Source: Prosthecobacter gellanilyticus
Lineage (GTDB): Bacteria > Verrucomicrobiota > Verrucomicrobiia > Verrucomicrobiales > Verrucomicrobiaceae
Length of the DNA stretch: 64,000 nt
Reading direction: 5' to 3'
Assembly: GCF_007992435.1 (NCBI RefSeq)
Contig: NZ_BKAG01000006.1
Span: 62,001-126,000, forward strand
The position numbers and the translations under genes were made by a program. Each line of letters begins with the position of its first letter. Position 1 is the first letter of the stretch. The notes beneath the pieces were generated by a model. It had not been told where the DNA came from. It saw only the letters and a program-made list of their open reading frames with translations, and searched no databases. Of this stretch, positions 28,501 to 34,917 are shown in pieces.

Positions 28501-28795
28501 GCAAAGACGTTAGTTGGCTCAACGTTTCCGGCAGGTCCCTCAATCGATTGTTCGAGATGTCCAGCGTTTGTAAAGCCGTCAACTGCCCCAGCCATTCAGG
28601 TAGCACTTTCAGGTCATGGTTTGCGAGTAGAAGAGAGCGCAATGTTCCGAGCTTGCTTAGCGTCTCTGGTAACTCGGTCAAATTTTCGCCTTCTCTTCGT
28701 GTGTGCAAGTCGGTCAAATCCAACTTGGTAGCGCCTGAACGAAGAGCTGCCTTGATCTTTTGTTCAGCTTTCCTGTAAGCCTCATTATGTGCCAT
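25529..28795 (-). CDS. Roco family GTPase (LRR-Roc-COR)
   Basis: 1088 residues from the ATG at 28795 (MAHNEAYRKAEQKIKAALRSGA, the usual Roco N-terminus); an ATG 33 bp upstream is possible, and neither has a Shine-Dalgarno. About ten leucine-rich repeats (LPETLSQLTSLQTLDISYNLL) span residues 30-310. The Roc GTPase domain follows, with P-loop GDGNEGKT near 331 and switch motif WDFEGQ near 385. The canonical NKxD-type G4 motif is not visible: VIVISQCEE occupies that place (written VAIVISQCEE in full). A COR domain follows, then a C-terminal region ending WGGLRRVRMPDNSHRWLCGCC, with paired cysteines. Bacterial Roco proteins are GTP-dependent scaffolds of mostly unknown role. The LRR part is visibly more AT-rich than its neighbours. 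With the flanking pdhB 3' duplication this suggests horizontal acquisition. Confidence 0.92.
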   Translation of the reverse strand: MAHNEAYRKAEQKIKAALRSGATKLDLTDLHTRREGENLTELPETLSKLGTLRSLLLANHDLKVLPEWLGQLTALQTLDISNNRLRDLPETLSQLTSLQTLDISYNLLNGLPDCVQHLNQLQSLSIASNQLKVLPDKLLKLTQLKHLDLSNNNLTTLPERIKELAQLEELNLARNKLEFVPVSISRLKRLRLLNLFSNRIENIPDWIGSLKSLEDLAIGNNNIRSLPLELAGCQALTSLDLGDNAGGCPLEEFPEVIRRLSAIKTIWAQDCHLRTLPGWLVELEYLADLNLERNPLHPELDAAYNSGLDGIKRYLREMGKGANKRYEAKLLILGDGNEGKTCVSRALRGEPFRKQVSTRGVDVVPWIVKNPDDEADSAKDITLNIWDFEGQEISHQTHQFFLTSQALYLLVFKCRDLFLIDRAEYWLDTIRARAPKAKVAIVISQCEERSPHIPMDRIQTQYAEMLAEEWFFPVGCENGKNIEKLRDFLRRAAANLEFMGTPWPQTYERAEMALKAKARTKTAHLSRAKLNAILKKASVNSDNYDGAAGAMERIGAITQFPDCPDLSDFVVIKPQWLTKAISKVMEDGKLSEDKGEIELKRMEAIWSDANYDGMFSTFHNCMKEFELCYDLEGISQCCLVPLRFGYVPPPIPWSDEDGIKMRRMEYKLNIRPPMGIMSRFIVKTHHMIVKTAGHPKGIYWHNGVFLRTNSPVPSEALCEFVPDERVLRVEVRAAFPQAMCEQINGYIQAVFSFFGGLSAERSFGCIKVSAAGREHRCKGLYTEKRIYTALANQREAIDCEFEDHQVDPRVLIGGFSSFNDFIAQRVRRMLREELDKEPDWAKPFVRDICTVVEWADDHADKLNELLKGQAHLSDEFKQQAELKLHEYLAQMNELLNDRDATSAPGIISIHTKDRSAWNPASYFKKAYVITPYCESADGIHAWTEGAVEFTKDREWWRKTAPWIARGTKLLSAGLQLGIAGVPLMAGAEVAKEVESELKFMTALAKHLDLEAPESEKLDEALAILEEEAACNLKGQSEAARLARAALTRLLEETAPDNYRAKTWGGLRRVRMPDNSHRWLCGCCAEKVR

Positions 28796-28990
28796 GGTAA
28801 GTGATGGAAAGAATTGTGAAACAGGCATGCTTGATCAAATGAAATGACCAAGGGGTGGCTAATCGATGGAATCCAAGCGAGAAATCTCCGTGTTGGCAAG
28901 ACAGTGCTCAAAACGGCGTGGGGATTGTCTACAAAAACTGGCCGAGGATGCCGTCACAAGTTCATGCAGCGTTGCAGCGGTGACTTTTTC

Positions 28991-29038
28991 GCCTAACGAC
29001 TAATACCGCAGCAGCTTTCTCAGCTCCGCGGCGATGCT
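28991..29038. repeat. Right copy of the 48-bp pdhB 3'-end direct repeat
   Basis: Direct repeat of 25425-25472, offset 3566 bp, 44 of 48 equal. It includes the last twelve codons of intact pdhB and nine bases beyond the stop. Together the copies bracket the Roco gene. Confidence 0.8.
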
Positions 29039-29965
29039 CGAGGTGGTGGGACGGTGGCTCTTCCACAGGTTCGGGTGATACGGGATGGGCGTGTCCTTGC
29101 TGTTCAGGCGCAGGGGCGGAGCATCCAGAAGATGGAAGGCCTCGCTGGCGACTCGCGCGATGACTTCAGAGGTCACACCGCCCCAGGGGAAGGCCTCGCC
29201 GACCACGAGCAGACGACCGGTTCGGGCCACGGAGGCCAGGATGGTGTCCGTGTCCATGGGCTTCACGGAGCGCAGGTCCACCACCTCCACCTCATAGCCG
29301 TCCAGACGCAGCTCCTCAGCGGCGCGGAGGGACTCATGCAGCATGGCGCTGTAGGTGACCACGGTGGCGTCACGTCCGGGCCGCGCGATGCGTGCCTTGC
29401 CGATGGGCATGGACTGGCCAAAATCGTCCGCCTTCAGGTGGTAGTAGAGAAACTTGTGCTCGCAGAAGATGACCGGGTCTTCCAGCTTCACGCTGTCCAG
29501 CAGCATCCAGTAGGCATCCTCCACGGTGGCGGGGGTCAGGATGACCAGGCCGGGATAGTGGGCATAGATGCTCTCCATGCTCTGGCTGTGGAAAGGGCCG
29601 CTGCCAGCGGTGCCGCCGGAGGGCAGGCGGATGGTGATGGGGCAGGGGGTGTTGGTGCGCCAGTAGAGCGTGGCCGCCTGGTTCACGATCTGGTTGAACC
29701 CGACGGAGGAGAAATCCGCGAACTGCATCTCAATGATCGGCCTCGCGCCTTCCACGGCGGCACCGATGGCCATGCCGATCATGGCGTCCTCGCTGATGGG
29801 CGCATCAAAGACGCGCCCGGGGAACTCCCGGCCGAGGTTCTTTGTGGCTTTAAAAGCTCCGCCGAAGGTGCCGATGTCCTGCCCGTAAAGGAACACATTG
29901 GGGTTCTCTTTGAGGGCTTCGTATTGGGCTTCGCGGATGGCTTCGAGATACGTGATGCTGCTCAT
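29000..29965 (-). CDS. pdhB: Pyruvate dehydrogenase E1 component, beta subunit
   Basis: 321 residues, the normal length of an E1 beta subunit of the alpha2-beta2 type. It opens SSITYLEAIREAQYEALKENPNVFLYGQDIGTFGGAFKATKNL and shows FNQIVNQAATLYWRTN, IRLPSGGTAGSGPFHSQSME, and VVDLRSVKPMDTDTI in the transketolase C-terminal domain, all standard for the family. With E1 alpha it decarboxylates pyruvate using TPP and transfers acetyl to the E2 lipoyl group. It overlaps pdhA by 4 bp (ATGA), so the two are translationally coupled. Its last codons are duplicated 3.6 kb downstream. Confidence 0.94.
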   Translation of the reverse strand: MSSITYLEAIREAQYEALKENPNVFLYGQDIGTFGGAFKATKNLGREFPGRVFDAPISEDAMIGMAIGAAVEGARPIIEMQFADFSSVGFNQIVNQAATLYWRTNTPCPITIRLPSGGTAGSGPFHSQSMESIYAHYPGLVILTPATVEDAYWMLLDSVKLEDPVIFCEHKFLYYHLKADDFGQSMPIGKARIARPGRDATVVTYSAMLHESLRAAEELRLDGYEVEVVDLRSVKPMDTDTILASVARTGRLLVVGEAFPWGGVTSEVIARVASEAFHLLDAPPLRLNSKDTPIPYHPNLWKSHRPTTSSIAAELRKLLRY

Positions 29966-31005
29966 CCTTCCTGCCCCTCCACGAGCCAGGCGGTCGAAAG
30001 CGCCTGCCAGTTTTCCCGATACGGATCCGGCGCGGGTTCCTTCATCACCAGCCCCATTGCCTGCTCCACCTCACGTTTGGCGTCCTGCTGCATGTCTAGC
30101 ACATCCTTTTCCGTCAGCCAGCCGTGCTCCACGGCCTGCCTCTGCGCCACGGCCAGGCAGTCACGGCCTTCATGCGTGTGCTTTTGCAGGTCTGGCACAT
30201 AGGAGGCGTCATCATGCTCACCATGTCCGCCCAGCCTGAGCAGGCGGCCCACCACGATCTGCGGCCCTTCGCCAGCGCGCGCCTGCTGATAAGCGGCGCG
30301 GAAAGTCTTCACACACTCCAGGAGGTCCGTACCGTCCACGCAGTGCCCGGCCACACCATAGCCGGCGGCACGGTCCACAAGGTTTTCACAGGCATACTGG
30401 CGGGCAGTGGGGGTGGAGTAGGCGTATTGATTGTTCGCGATGCTGACCACAAGCGGCAGTTTCTCCACGGCGGCCATGTTCATGCCTTCATGAAAAGCGC
30501 CTGTCGAGGTGCCGCCATCACCGATGCTGGTGGCACCCACGGTGTCACCGAGCCGCCCCTGCAGCCTGCGGGCAAACAAAGCGCCCGCGACGACGGAAAG
30601 CAGGCTGCCGAGGTGCGAGATCATGGCCATGTAGCCGATCTTCGGCTGCCCGCGGTGGATGTTGCCATCACGACCGCGCATGGGGCCGGTCACGGTGCCT
30701 AGATAGGTGCGCAGGGTATCGATCACCGGCTCGCCATAGGCGATGCGCCCGGCCTGGTCGCGAATGAGCGGGCCATAGACATCCTTTCCCCAGCGGAGGT
30801 GGATGCCTGACGCGGCGCTGAAGGCCTCCTGGCCACGGCCGAGGTAAACCCCGCCGACGATGCGGCCACCTGCACGGTAGAGACTTCCCAGTTTCTCCTC
30901 CAGCGTGCGTGAGAGCACCATGCTGCGGAGAGCCTTCAAAAAGTCCTCTCGGAACTCAGCGAGAGGCTCAGCGGTAGTGGAGGTTTTGGAAGCGGCGGAA
31001 GGCAC
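29962..31005 (-). CDS. pdhA: Pyruvate dehydrogenase E1 component, alpha subunit
   Basis: 347 residues. The TPP/Mg motif is GDGGTSTGAFHEGMNMA followed by the NN pair in SIANNQYAYST. FRAAYQQARAGEGPQIVVGRLLRLGGH with DDASYV is the usual C-terminal region. The first 25 residues (SAASKTSTTAEPLAEF) are a poorly conserved extension. It is first gene of the pdhAB operon; pdhC stands apart at 7392 and the E3 gene is outside the window. A branched-chain 2-oxoacid E1 is the alternative. Confidence 0.94.
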   Translation of the reverse strand: MPSAASKTSTTAEPLAEFREDFLKALRSMVLSRTLEEKLGSLYRAGGRIVGGVYLGRGQEAFSAASGIHLRWGKDVYGPLIRDQAGRIAYGEPVIDTLRTYLGTVTGPMRGRDGNIHRGQPKIGYMAMISHLGSLLSVVAGALFARRLQGRLGDTVGATSIGDGGTSTGAFHEGMNMAAVEKLPLVVSIANNQYAYSTPTARQYACENLVDRAAGYGVAGHCVDGTDLLECVKTFRAAYQQARAGEGPQIVVGRLLRLGGHGEHDDASYVPDLQKHTHEGRDCLAVAQRQAVEHGWLTEKDVLDMQQDAKREVEQAMGLVMKEPAPDPYRENWQALSTAWLVEGQEG

Positions 31006-31365
31006 GGCAGATTTCGGGAGGAAATCCCGGTCTCCAAGAAACCAAGGATACCGGACATCCAGTAAATGCTTTCACACTCCCCTGCGGATGTCCAGAGAGG
31101 AATCACACCCCTAGGCGGTTCTCAGTTCAGTGTTCTCGGTTAGAGGCACTCCCAAATGTGTTACCCATGTTCTGAACCTGTACCGAGGGGCACGGGTGAA
31201 TGGTACGGATAGGTCCCATGGGGCCTATATGAATGAATGCCCAACTGGGAACCGTGAACTGAGACCGAGAACCCAAGGAGAACTTCCATACGCCCTACAA
31301 AATTGTAATCGCCTCCTCCTCCGTCCGTCGCTTAAATCGCGGTCAATTCAGCCGAACTCCCGAAC
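31006..31365. repeat. Divergent intergenic gap with an inverted pair of GAACC-type repeats
   Basis: 360 bp between pdhA (-) and the YqiJ-like gene (+). Left arm 31117-31141 reads, on the minus strand, AACCGAGAACACTGAACTGA and on; right arm 31249-31273 reads GAACCGTGAACTGAGACC and on. They are imperfect inverse copies built from short GAACY(G)A units, 107 bp apart. Both promoters must be here. No coding ORF was supported. Confidence 0.6.
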
Positions 31366-32010
31366 GTGTTTGAACTCTTCCAGGCCGCGATCACGCCGCA
31401 TCAAATCCTCCTCTCACTTCTCCTGGTGCTGGTGGTCCTCTACTGGCTCCTCGTCATCTTAGGGGCGCTGGACTTTGAAACCGACCTTCCAGACGATCTC
31501 TCCGATGGCGATGCGGATGTGAGTCATGGCCACGGGGTGAACACCGGCGGTGCCTGGCTCACGGCGGGGCGCTTCTTTGGCTTCTCGCAGGTGCCCATCG
31601 TGGTGTGGATGAGCTTCATGATCCTCTTTATGTGGTTCATCTCCCTGGCGCTGAATGAGCTGTGGAATGCCGAGGCCAGCACGGGCCAGGCCCTGCTGCT
31701 CATCCTGCCGAATCTCCTCCTCAGTGCCATTAGCACGAAGCTGGTCACCATTCCGGTCGCGAAGCTCTTCAAGGCCATGGCGGATGCGGACACCGAGGCG
31801 GAGGAGGTCATCGGCCGCACTGGCATCGTCTGCTCCATCGAGGCGGACGAGCGCTACGGCCAGCTCGAGATCAATGCACGCGGCGTGCCGCTGCTGATCA
31901 ACGTGCGCACCCGGCCCGGCGAACCAACTTTGCCGAAAGGAACCCCTGCGCGTGTCACCGAAGCCGGCCCCGACCACGTCTGGTATTTCATCGAGCCTCT
32001 CCAATCATAA
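31366..32010 (+). CDS. yqiJ: YqiJ-like inner membrane protein (OB-fold, flotillin partner)
   Basis: 214 residues from a GTG start. Hydrophobic segments lie at about residues 15-33 (LLSLLLVLVVLYWLLVILG), 68-90 (VPIVVWMSFMILFMWFISLAL) and 103-120. The C-terminal part (about 145-210: VIGRTGIVCSIEADERYGQLEINARG) has the NfeD-like OB-fold pattern of the YqiJ/DUF1449 family. YqiJ-type proteins sit next to flotillins and are thought to assist them in membrane microdomains. Here it is separated from the flotillin by only 30 bp made of AT-rich heptamers, so both form one operon. Gene name is by family resemblance. Confidence 0.8.
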   Translation: MFELFQAAITPHQILLSLLLVLVVLYWLLVILGALDFETDLPDDLSDGDADVSHGHGVNTGGAWLTAGRFFGFSQVPIVVWMSFMILFMWFISLALNELWNAEASTGQALLLILPNLLLSAISTKLVTIPVAKLFKAMADADTEAEEVIGRTGIVCSIEADERYGQLEINARGVPLLINVRTRPGEPTLPKGTPARVTEAGPDHVWYFIEPLQS

Positions 32011-32040
32011 ATCATAAATCAAAAATCGTAAATCATAAAT
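32003..32040 (+). repeat. Five AATCATA-type heptamers between yqiJ and the flotillin gene
   Basis: AATCATA, AATCATA, AATCAAA, AATCGTA, AATCATA, then AAT and the ATG of the next gene. The yqiJ stop codon lies inside the first unit. No Shine-Dalgarno is present. The same heptamer occurs at 61485-61517 (inverted) and 61679-61710. Confidence 0.85.
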
Positions 32041-34128
32041 ATGCATCCCACACCACCCCTCGCCGCCGTCCTGCTGGAAGGCAGCATCCTCGTCGTCGTT
32101 ATCGCCGCTGGCATCCTTCTGGGCGTGCTCATCCTCTTCTCGCGCTTCTTCCGGAAGGTCACACAGGGCCAGGCCATCGTGCGAAACGGCATCGGCGGCA
32201 CGAAGGTGTCCTTCAATGGCATGATCGTCATCCCGGTGGCGCATCAGGCCGAATACATGGACATCTCCGTGAAGCGAATCGAGATCGAGCGAAAGGCCAA
32301 TGAAGGCCTGATCTGCAAAGACAACCTCCGCGCGGACATCAAGGTGGCCTTCTTCGTGCGGGTGAACAAAACTCCGGAGGACGTGCTGCGCGTGGCGCAG
32401 AGCATCGGCTGTGCCCGTGCCAGTGCGGTGGACACCATCCGCGTGCTCTTTGATGCGAAGTTCTCCGAGGCCCTGAAGACGGTGGGCAAGCGTTTCGACT
32501 TTGTGCAGCTTTACAATGAGCGTGATCACTTCAAGAGCGAGATCCTGAAGGTCATCGGCACAGATCTGAACGGCTTCACGCTGGATGACTGCGCCATCGA
32601 CTTCCTCGAGCAGACCCGCCTCGAAAACCTCGATCCCGACAACATCCTCGATGCCGAAGGCATCAAGAAAATCACCGAGCTCACTGCTGCCCAGGCCAAG
32701 CTCTCGAATAACATTCAGCGTGACAAAGAAAAGGTCATCAAGCAGCAGGACGTGCAGGCTCGCGAGGCCATCCTGGAGCTCGAGCGCCAGCTCGCCGAGA
32801 CTGAGTCCAAGCAGAAGCGTGATGTCGAAAGCGTGCGTGCCCGCGAGCAGGCTGAAACCATGAAGGTGCAGGAAGAAGAGCGCCTGAAAGCCGAACGCGC
32901 GAAGATCGCCGCGGATGAGGAGATCGCCATCGCCACGGAGAACAAGGACCGCCAGGTGCTCGTCGCCCAGCGTAACAAAGAACGCACGGATGCGGTCGAG
33001 GTGGAGCGTGTCACCCGTGACCGCGATCTCGAGATCATCGATCGCCAGCGCGTGACCACGCTCAAGAGCATCGAGAAAGAGAAGGCCGTGGAAATTGAGA
33101 AGAAGAACATCCAGGAGGTCATCAAGGACCGCGTGGCTCTGGAGAAGACCGTGGTGGTCGAGCAGCAGAAGATGAAGGACACGGAGGCCTTTGCCACCGC
33201 TGATCGCGAGAAGCAGGTGGCCCTGACCAATGCGGAGAAAAACGCCCAGGAGCAGCTCATCCAGAAGATCAAGGAAGCCGAGGCCGCCAAGCAGGCTGCC
33301 CAGCTCGCTGCTGAGCAGGCTGCCTTCACCGCCATCAAAGCTGCCGAGGCCGCCAAGCAGTCCGCCGAACTGCATGCTCAGGAAATCCTCACGCTTGCCG
33401 AGGCTCGCCAGGAATCCGCCGCCAAGGATGCCTCCGCCGAGAAATCTCTCGCTGAAGGCAGAACCGCCAGCTCCGCCGCCATCGGGCTTGGCGAAGCCCA
33501 GGTCTTGCTCGCGAAGGCCGAGGCCTCGCAGAAACAGGGCACTGTGGATGCCGAGGTTACGCAGCTCAAGCTCGCTGCTGAAGCTGATGGCATCACCAAG
33601 AAGGCTCAGGCCATGAAGCTGCTCGAAGACGCGGGTCGTGCTCACGAGGAGTTCAAGCTCAACCTCGACAAGGACAAGTCGATCGCCCTCGCGGAGATCC
33701 ACATCCAGAAGGACATCGCCGCCGCCCAGGCCGGCGTGCTCGGCGAGGCCATGAAGTCTGCGAAGATCGAGATCATCGGCGGCGAAACCCAGTTCTTCGA
33801 CAAGATCACCAACGCCATCGGCAATGCCCGCGCCATCGACCGCATGGTGGAGGGCAGCCGCACGCTCACGGATGTGAAGGAAACCTTCTTCAATGGAGAT
33901 CCCGACTACTTCAAAGCCCAGCTCAAGACCATCATCGACCAGTTTGGCCTAACCAGTGAAGATACCAAGAACCTCACCCTCAGCGCCCTGTTTGCCAAAT
34001 TGATCGGCCTCAATCCTGATGCCAGCACCGTGAACAAGCTCACCGGCATGATCGGCGCCGCCTCCAGGTTCGGCCTCACCGAGCAGACCGTGGCGGGCCT
34101 TCTCGCCTCCAAAGCAGTAAAAAAGTAA
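32041..34128 (+). CDS. yqiK: Flotillin (YqiK-like, SPFH/Band 7 protein)
   Basis: 695 residues. One membrane helix at about 13-32 (SILVVVIAAGILLGVLILFS) is followed by the SPFH/Band 7 domain (about 35-215; GQAIVRNGIGGTKVSFNGMIVIP, VKRIEIERKANEGLICKDN). A very long charged, Ala/Glu/Lys-rich coiled coil runs from about 220 to 540. The C-terminal part contains AQAGVLGEAMKSAKIEIIGG, the usual flotillin tail. Such proteins oligomerise on the cytoplasmic side of the membrane and organise microdomains. The long acidic-basic coiled coil produces large spurious reading frames on the other strand. Directly after the YqiJ-like gene. Confidence 0.9.
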   Translation: MHPTPPLAAVLLEGSILVVVIAAGILLGVLILFSRFFRKVTQGQAIVRNGIGGTKVSFNGMIVIPVAHQAEYMDISVKRIEIERKANEGLICKDNLRADIKVAFFVRVNKTPEDVLRVAQSIGCARASAVDTIRVLFDAKFSEALKTVGKRFDFVQLYNERDHFKSEILKVIGTDLNGFTLDDCAIDFLEQTRLENLDPDNILDAEGIKKITELTAAQAKLSNNIQRDKEKVIKQQDVQAREAILELERQLAETESKQKRDVESVRAREQAETMKVQEEERLKAERAKIAADEEIAIATENKDRQVLVAQRNKERTDAVEVERVTRDRDLEIIDRQRVTTLKSIEKEKAVEIEKKNIQEVIKDRVALEKTVVVEQQKMKDTEAFATADREKQVALTNAEKNAQEQLIQKIKEAEAAKQAAQLAAEQAAFTAIKAAEAAKQSAELHAQEILTLAEARQESAAKDASAEKSLAEGRTASSAAIGLGEAQVLLAKAEASQKQGTVDAEVTQLKLAAEADGITKKAQAMKLLEDAGRAHEEFKLNLDKDKSIALAEIHIQKDIAAAQAGVLGEAMKSAKIEIIGGETQFFDKITNAIGNARAIDRMVEGSRTLTDVKETFFNGDPDYFKAQLKTIIDQFGLTSEDTKNLTLSALFAKLIGLNPDASTVNKLTGMIGAASRFGLTEQTVAGLLASKAVKK

Positions 34129-34143
34129 TCCCGATGCCCGCGC

Positions 34144-34204
34144 CACTCCAGGCCTCCGGCACTCGCGCCAGCGTCCTGGAGTGCGCCAGTCCTCTGGCGC
34201 TCTC
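34144..34204. repeat. Palindromic element after the flotillin gene, also found inside the AAA gene
   Basis: CACTCCAG ... CTGGAGTG (34144-34183) followed by the hairpin GCGCCAG-TCCT-CTGGCGC (34183-34200). The 40 bp 34165-34204 are repeated at 38021-38060 with two mismatches, there inside a protein-coding gene. Confidence 0.8.
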
Positions 34205-34307
34205 ACGTGTCCCCTGATCTGCAAAAAGGCCACCAAAGGCCCGAGCACTCCCCAAGCCCCCCTCGCGCGTATCGTTCACGCTCATCATACTGGCCGCTCA
34301 CTGCCCC

Positions 34308-34583
34308 ATGGTTGATCTCCTTCCATCACCCAATCTTGAAAACGCTCGCGACGCGATTCGCAAAACCTTGGACGAGCCTGCGCCGTTCCAACCGCTCTGG
34401 GATCTGGCCAAAAAGCTTCGTGACGAAGGAATGCCTCAATCAGTCATGAATGACCTCTTTGCGGAGTTTCAAAGCCGGCATGAGAATGATGTCGATGAGA
34501 CACGCTATAATGCTGTCTTGGATGTCTTGGATTACGTTGTCGGCTGGTGTGCGGGTGATGAGCTCTATCCCGCCAACAAGTAA
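34308..34583 (+). CDS. Small hypothetical soluble protein
   Basis: 91 residues (MVDLLPSPNLENARDAIRKTLDEPAPFQPLWDL in part), mainly helical in appearance and acidic, with no signal peptide or membrane segment. The pattern KKLRDEGMPQSVMNDLFAEF ... YNAVLDVLDYVVGWC resembles small immunity-like or regulatory proteins found as orphans in many bacteria, but no family is recognised with certainty. It lies 180 bp after the flotillin gene and 17 bp before the next small gene, in the flotillin-AAA locus. Confidence 0.6.
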   Translation: MVDLLPSPNLENARDAIRKTLDEPAPFQPLWDLAKKLRDEGMPQSVMNDLFAEFQSRHENDVDETRYNAVLDVLDYVVGWCAGDELYPANK

Positions 34584-34600
34584 CCTATCGTTGTCTTCCA

Positions 34601-34864
34601 ATGGCCATCGCCGCTCCATCCGCCCACAGCACGACCTCCTCACCCGAGATCGTGGATCGGGAGATCGTGGTCTTGCTCCCCGACCAGGAGCCGGAACATT
34701 GGAAAAAAGTGACGTGGGGCACAGCCACCCGAGTCGTCTGGACCGTGATCTCCGTGGTGCTTCATCTCGCGGCTGCATCCTCGACCCCTGGATGGATCGT
34801 CGTCCTCATCCTTCTGCATCTGGTCTGGTCCATCACCTCCATCTGGCGAGACACCCATGGCTGA
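34601..34864 (+). CDS. Small hypothetical membrane protein
   Basis: 87 residues. A hydrophilic N-terminal half (EIVDREIVVLLPDQEPEHWKK) is followed by two hydrophobic segments, about 44-58 (TRVVWTVISVVLHLAA) and 63-80 (WIVVLILLHLVWSITSIW). It lies 17 bp after the 91-residue gene and 53 bp before the giant AAA gene, all on the same strand, so it may belong to the same functional unit. No family was recognised. Confidence 0.6.
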   Translation: MAIAAPSAHSTTSSPEIVDREIVVLLPDQEPEHWKKVTWGTATRVVWTVISVVLHLAAASSTPGWIVVLILLHLVWSITSIWRDTHG

Positions 34865-34879
34865 AACTCTTTCATCGTC

Positions 34880-34896
34880 GAACCCCAACGGGGTTC
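34880..34896. repeat. REP-type palindrome upstream of the AAA gene
   Basis: GAACCCC-AAC-GGGGTTC, 7-bp stem and 3-base loop, 21 bp before the start codon. It follows the same AACnnC-NNN-GnnGTT scheme as the palindromes around the transposase at 40213. Confidence 0.7.
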
Positions 34897-34917
34897 CGAA
34901 CCTTTATACTGTGTTGA

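Noticed and set aside
32003..32040. Tandem repeats as a possible CRISPR array
   Set aside because: Seven-base units without spacers; no cas genes.
32005..33702. A 565-codon minus-strand frame over the flotillin gene
   Set aside because: The Leu/Asp-rich low-complexity product mirrors the Glu/Lys/Ala coiled coil of the flotillin.
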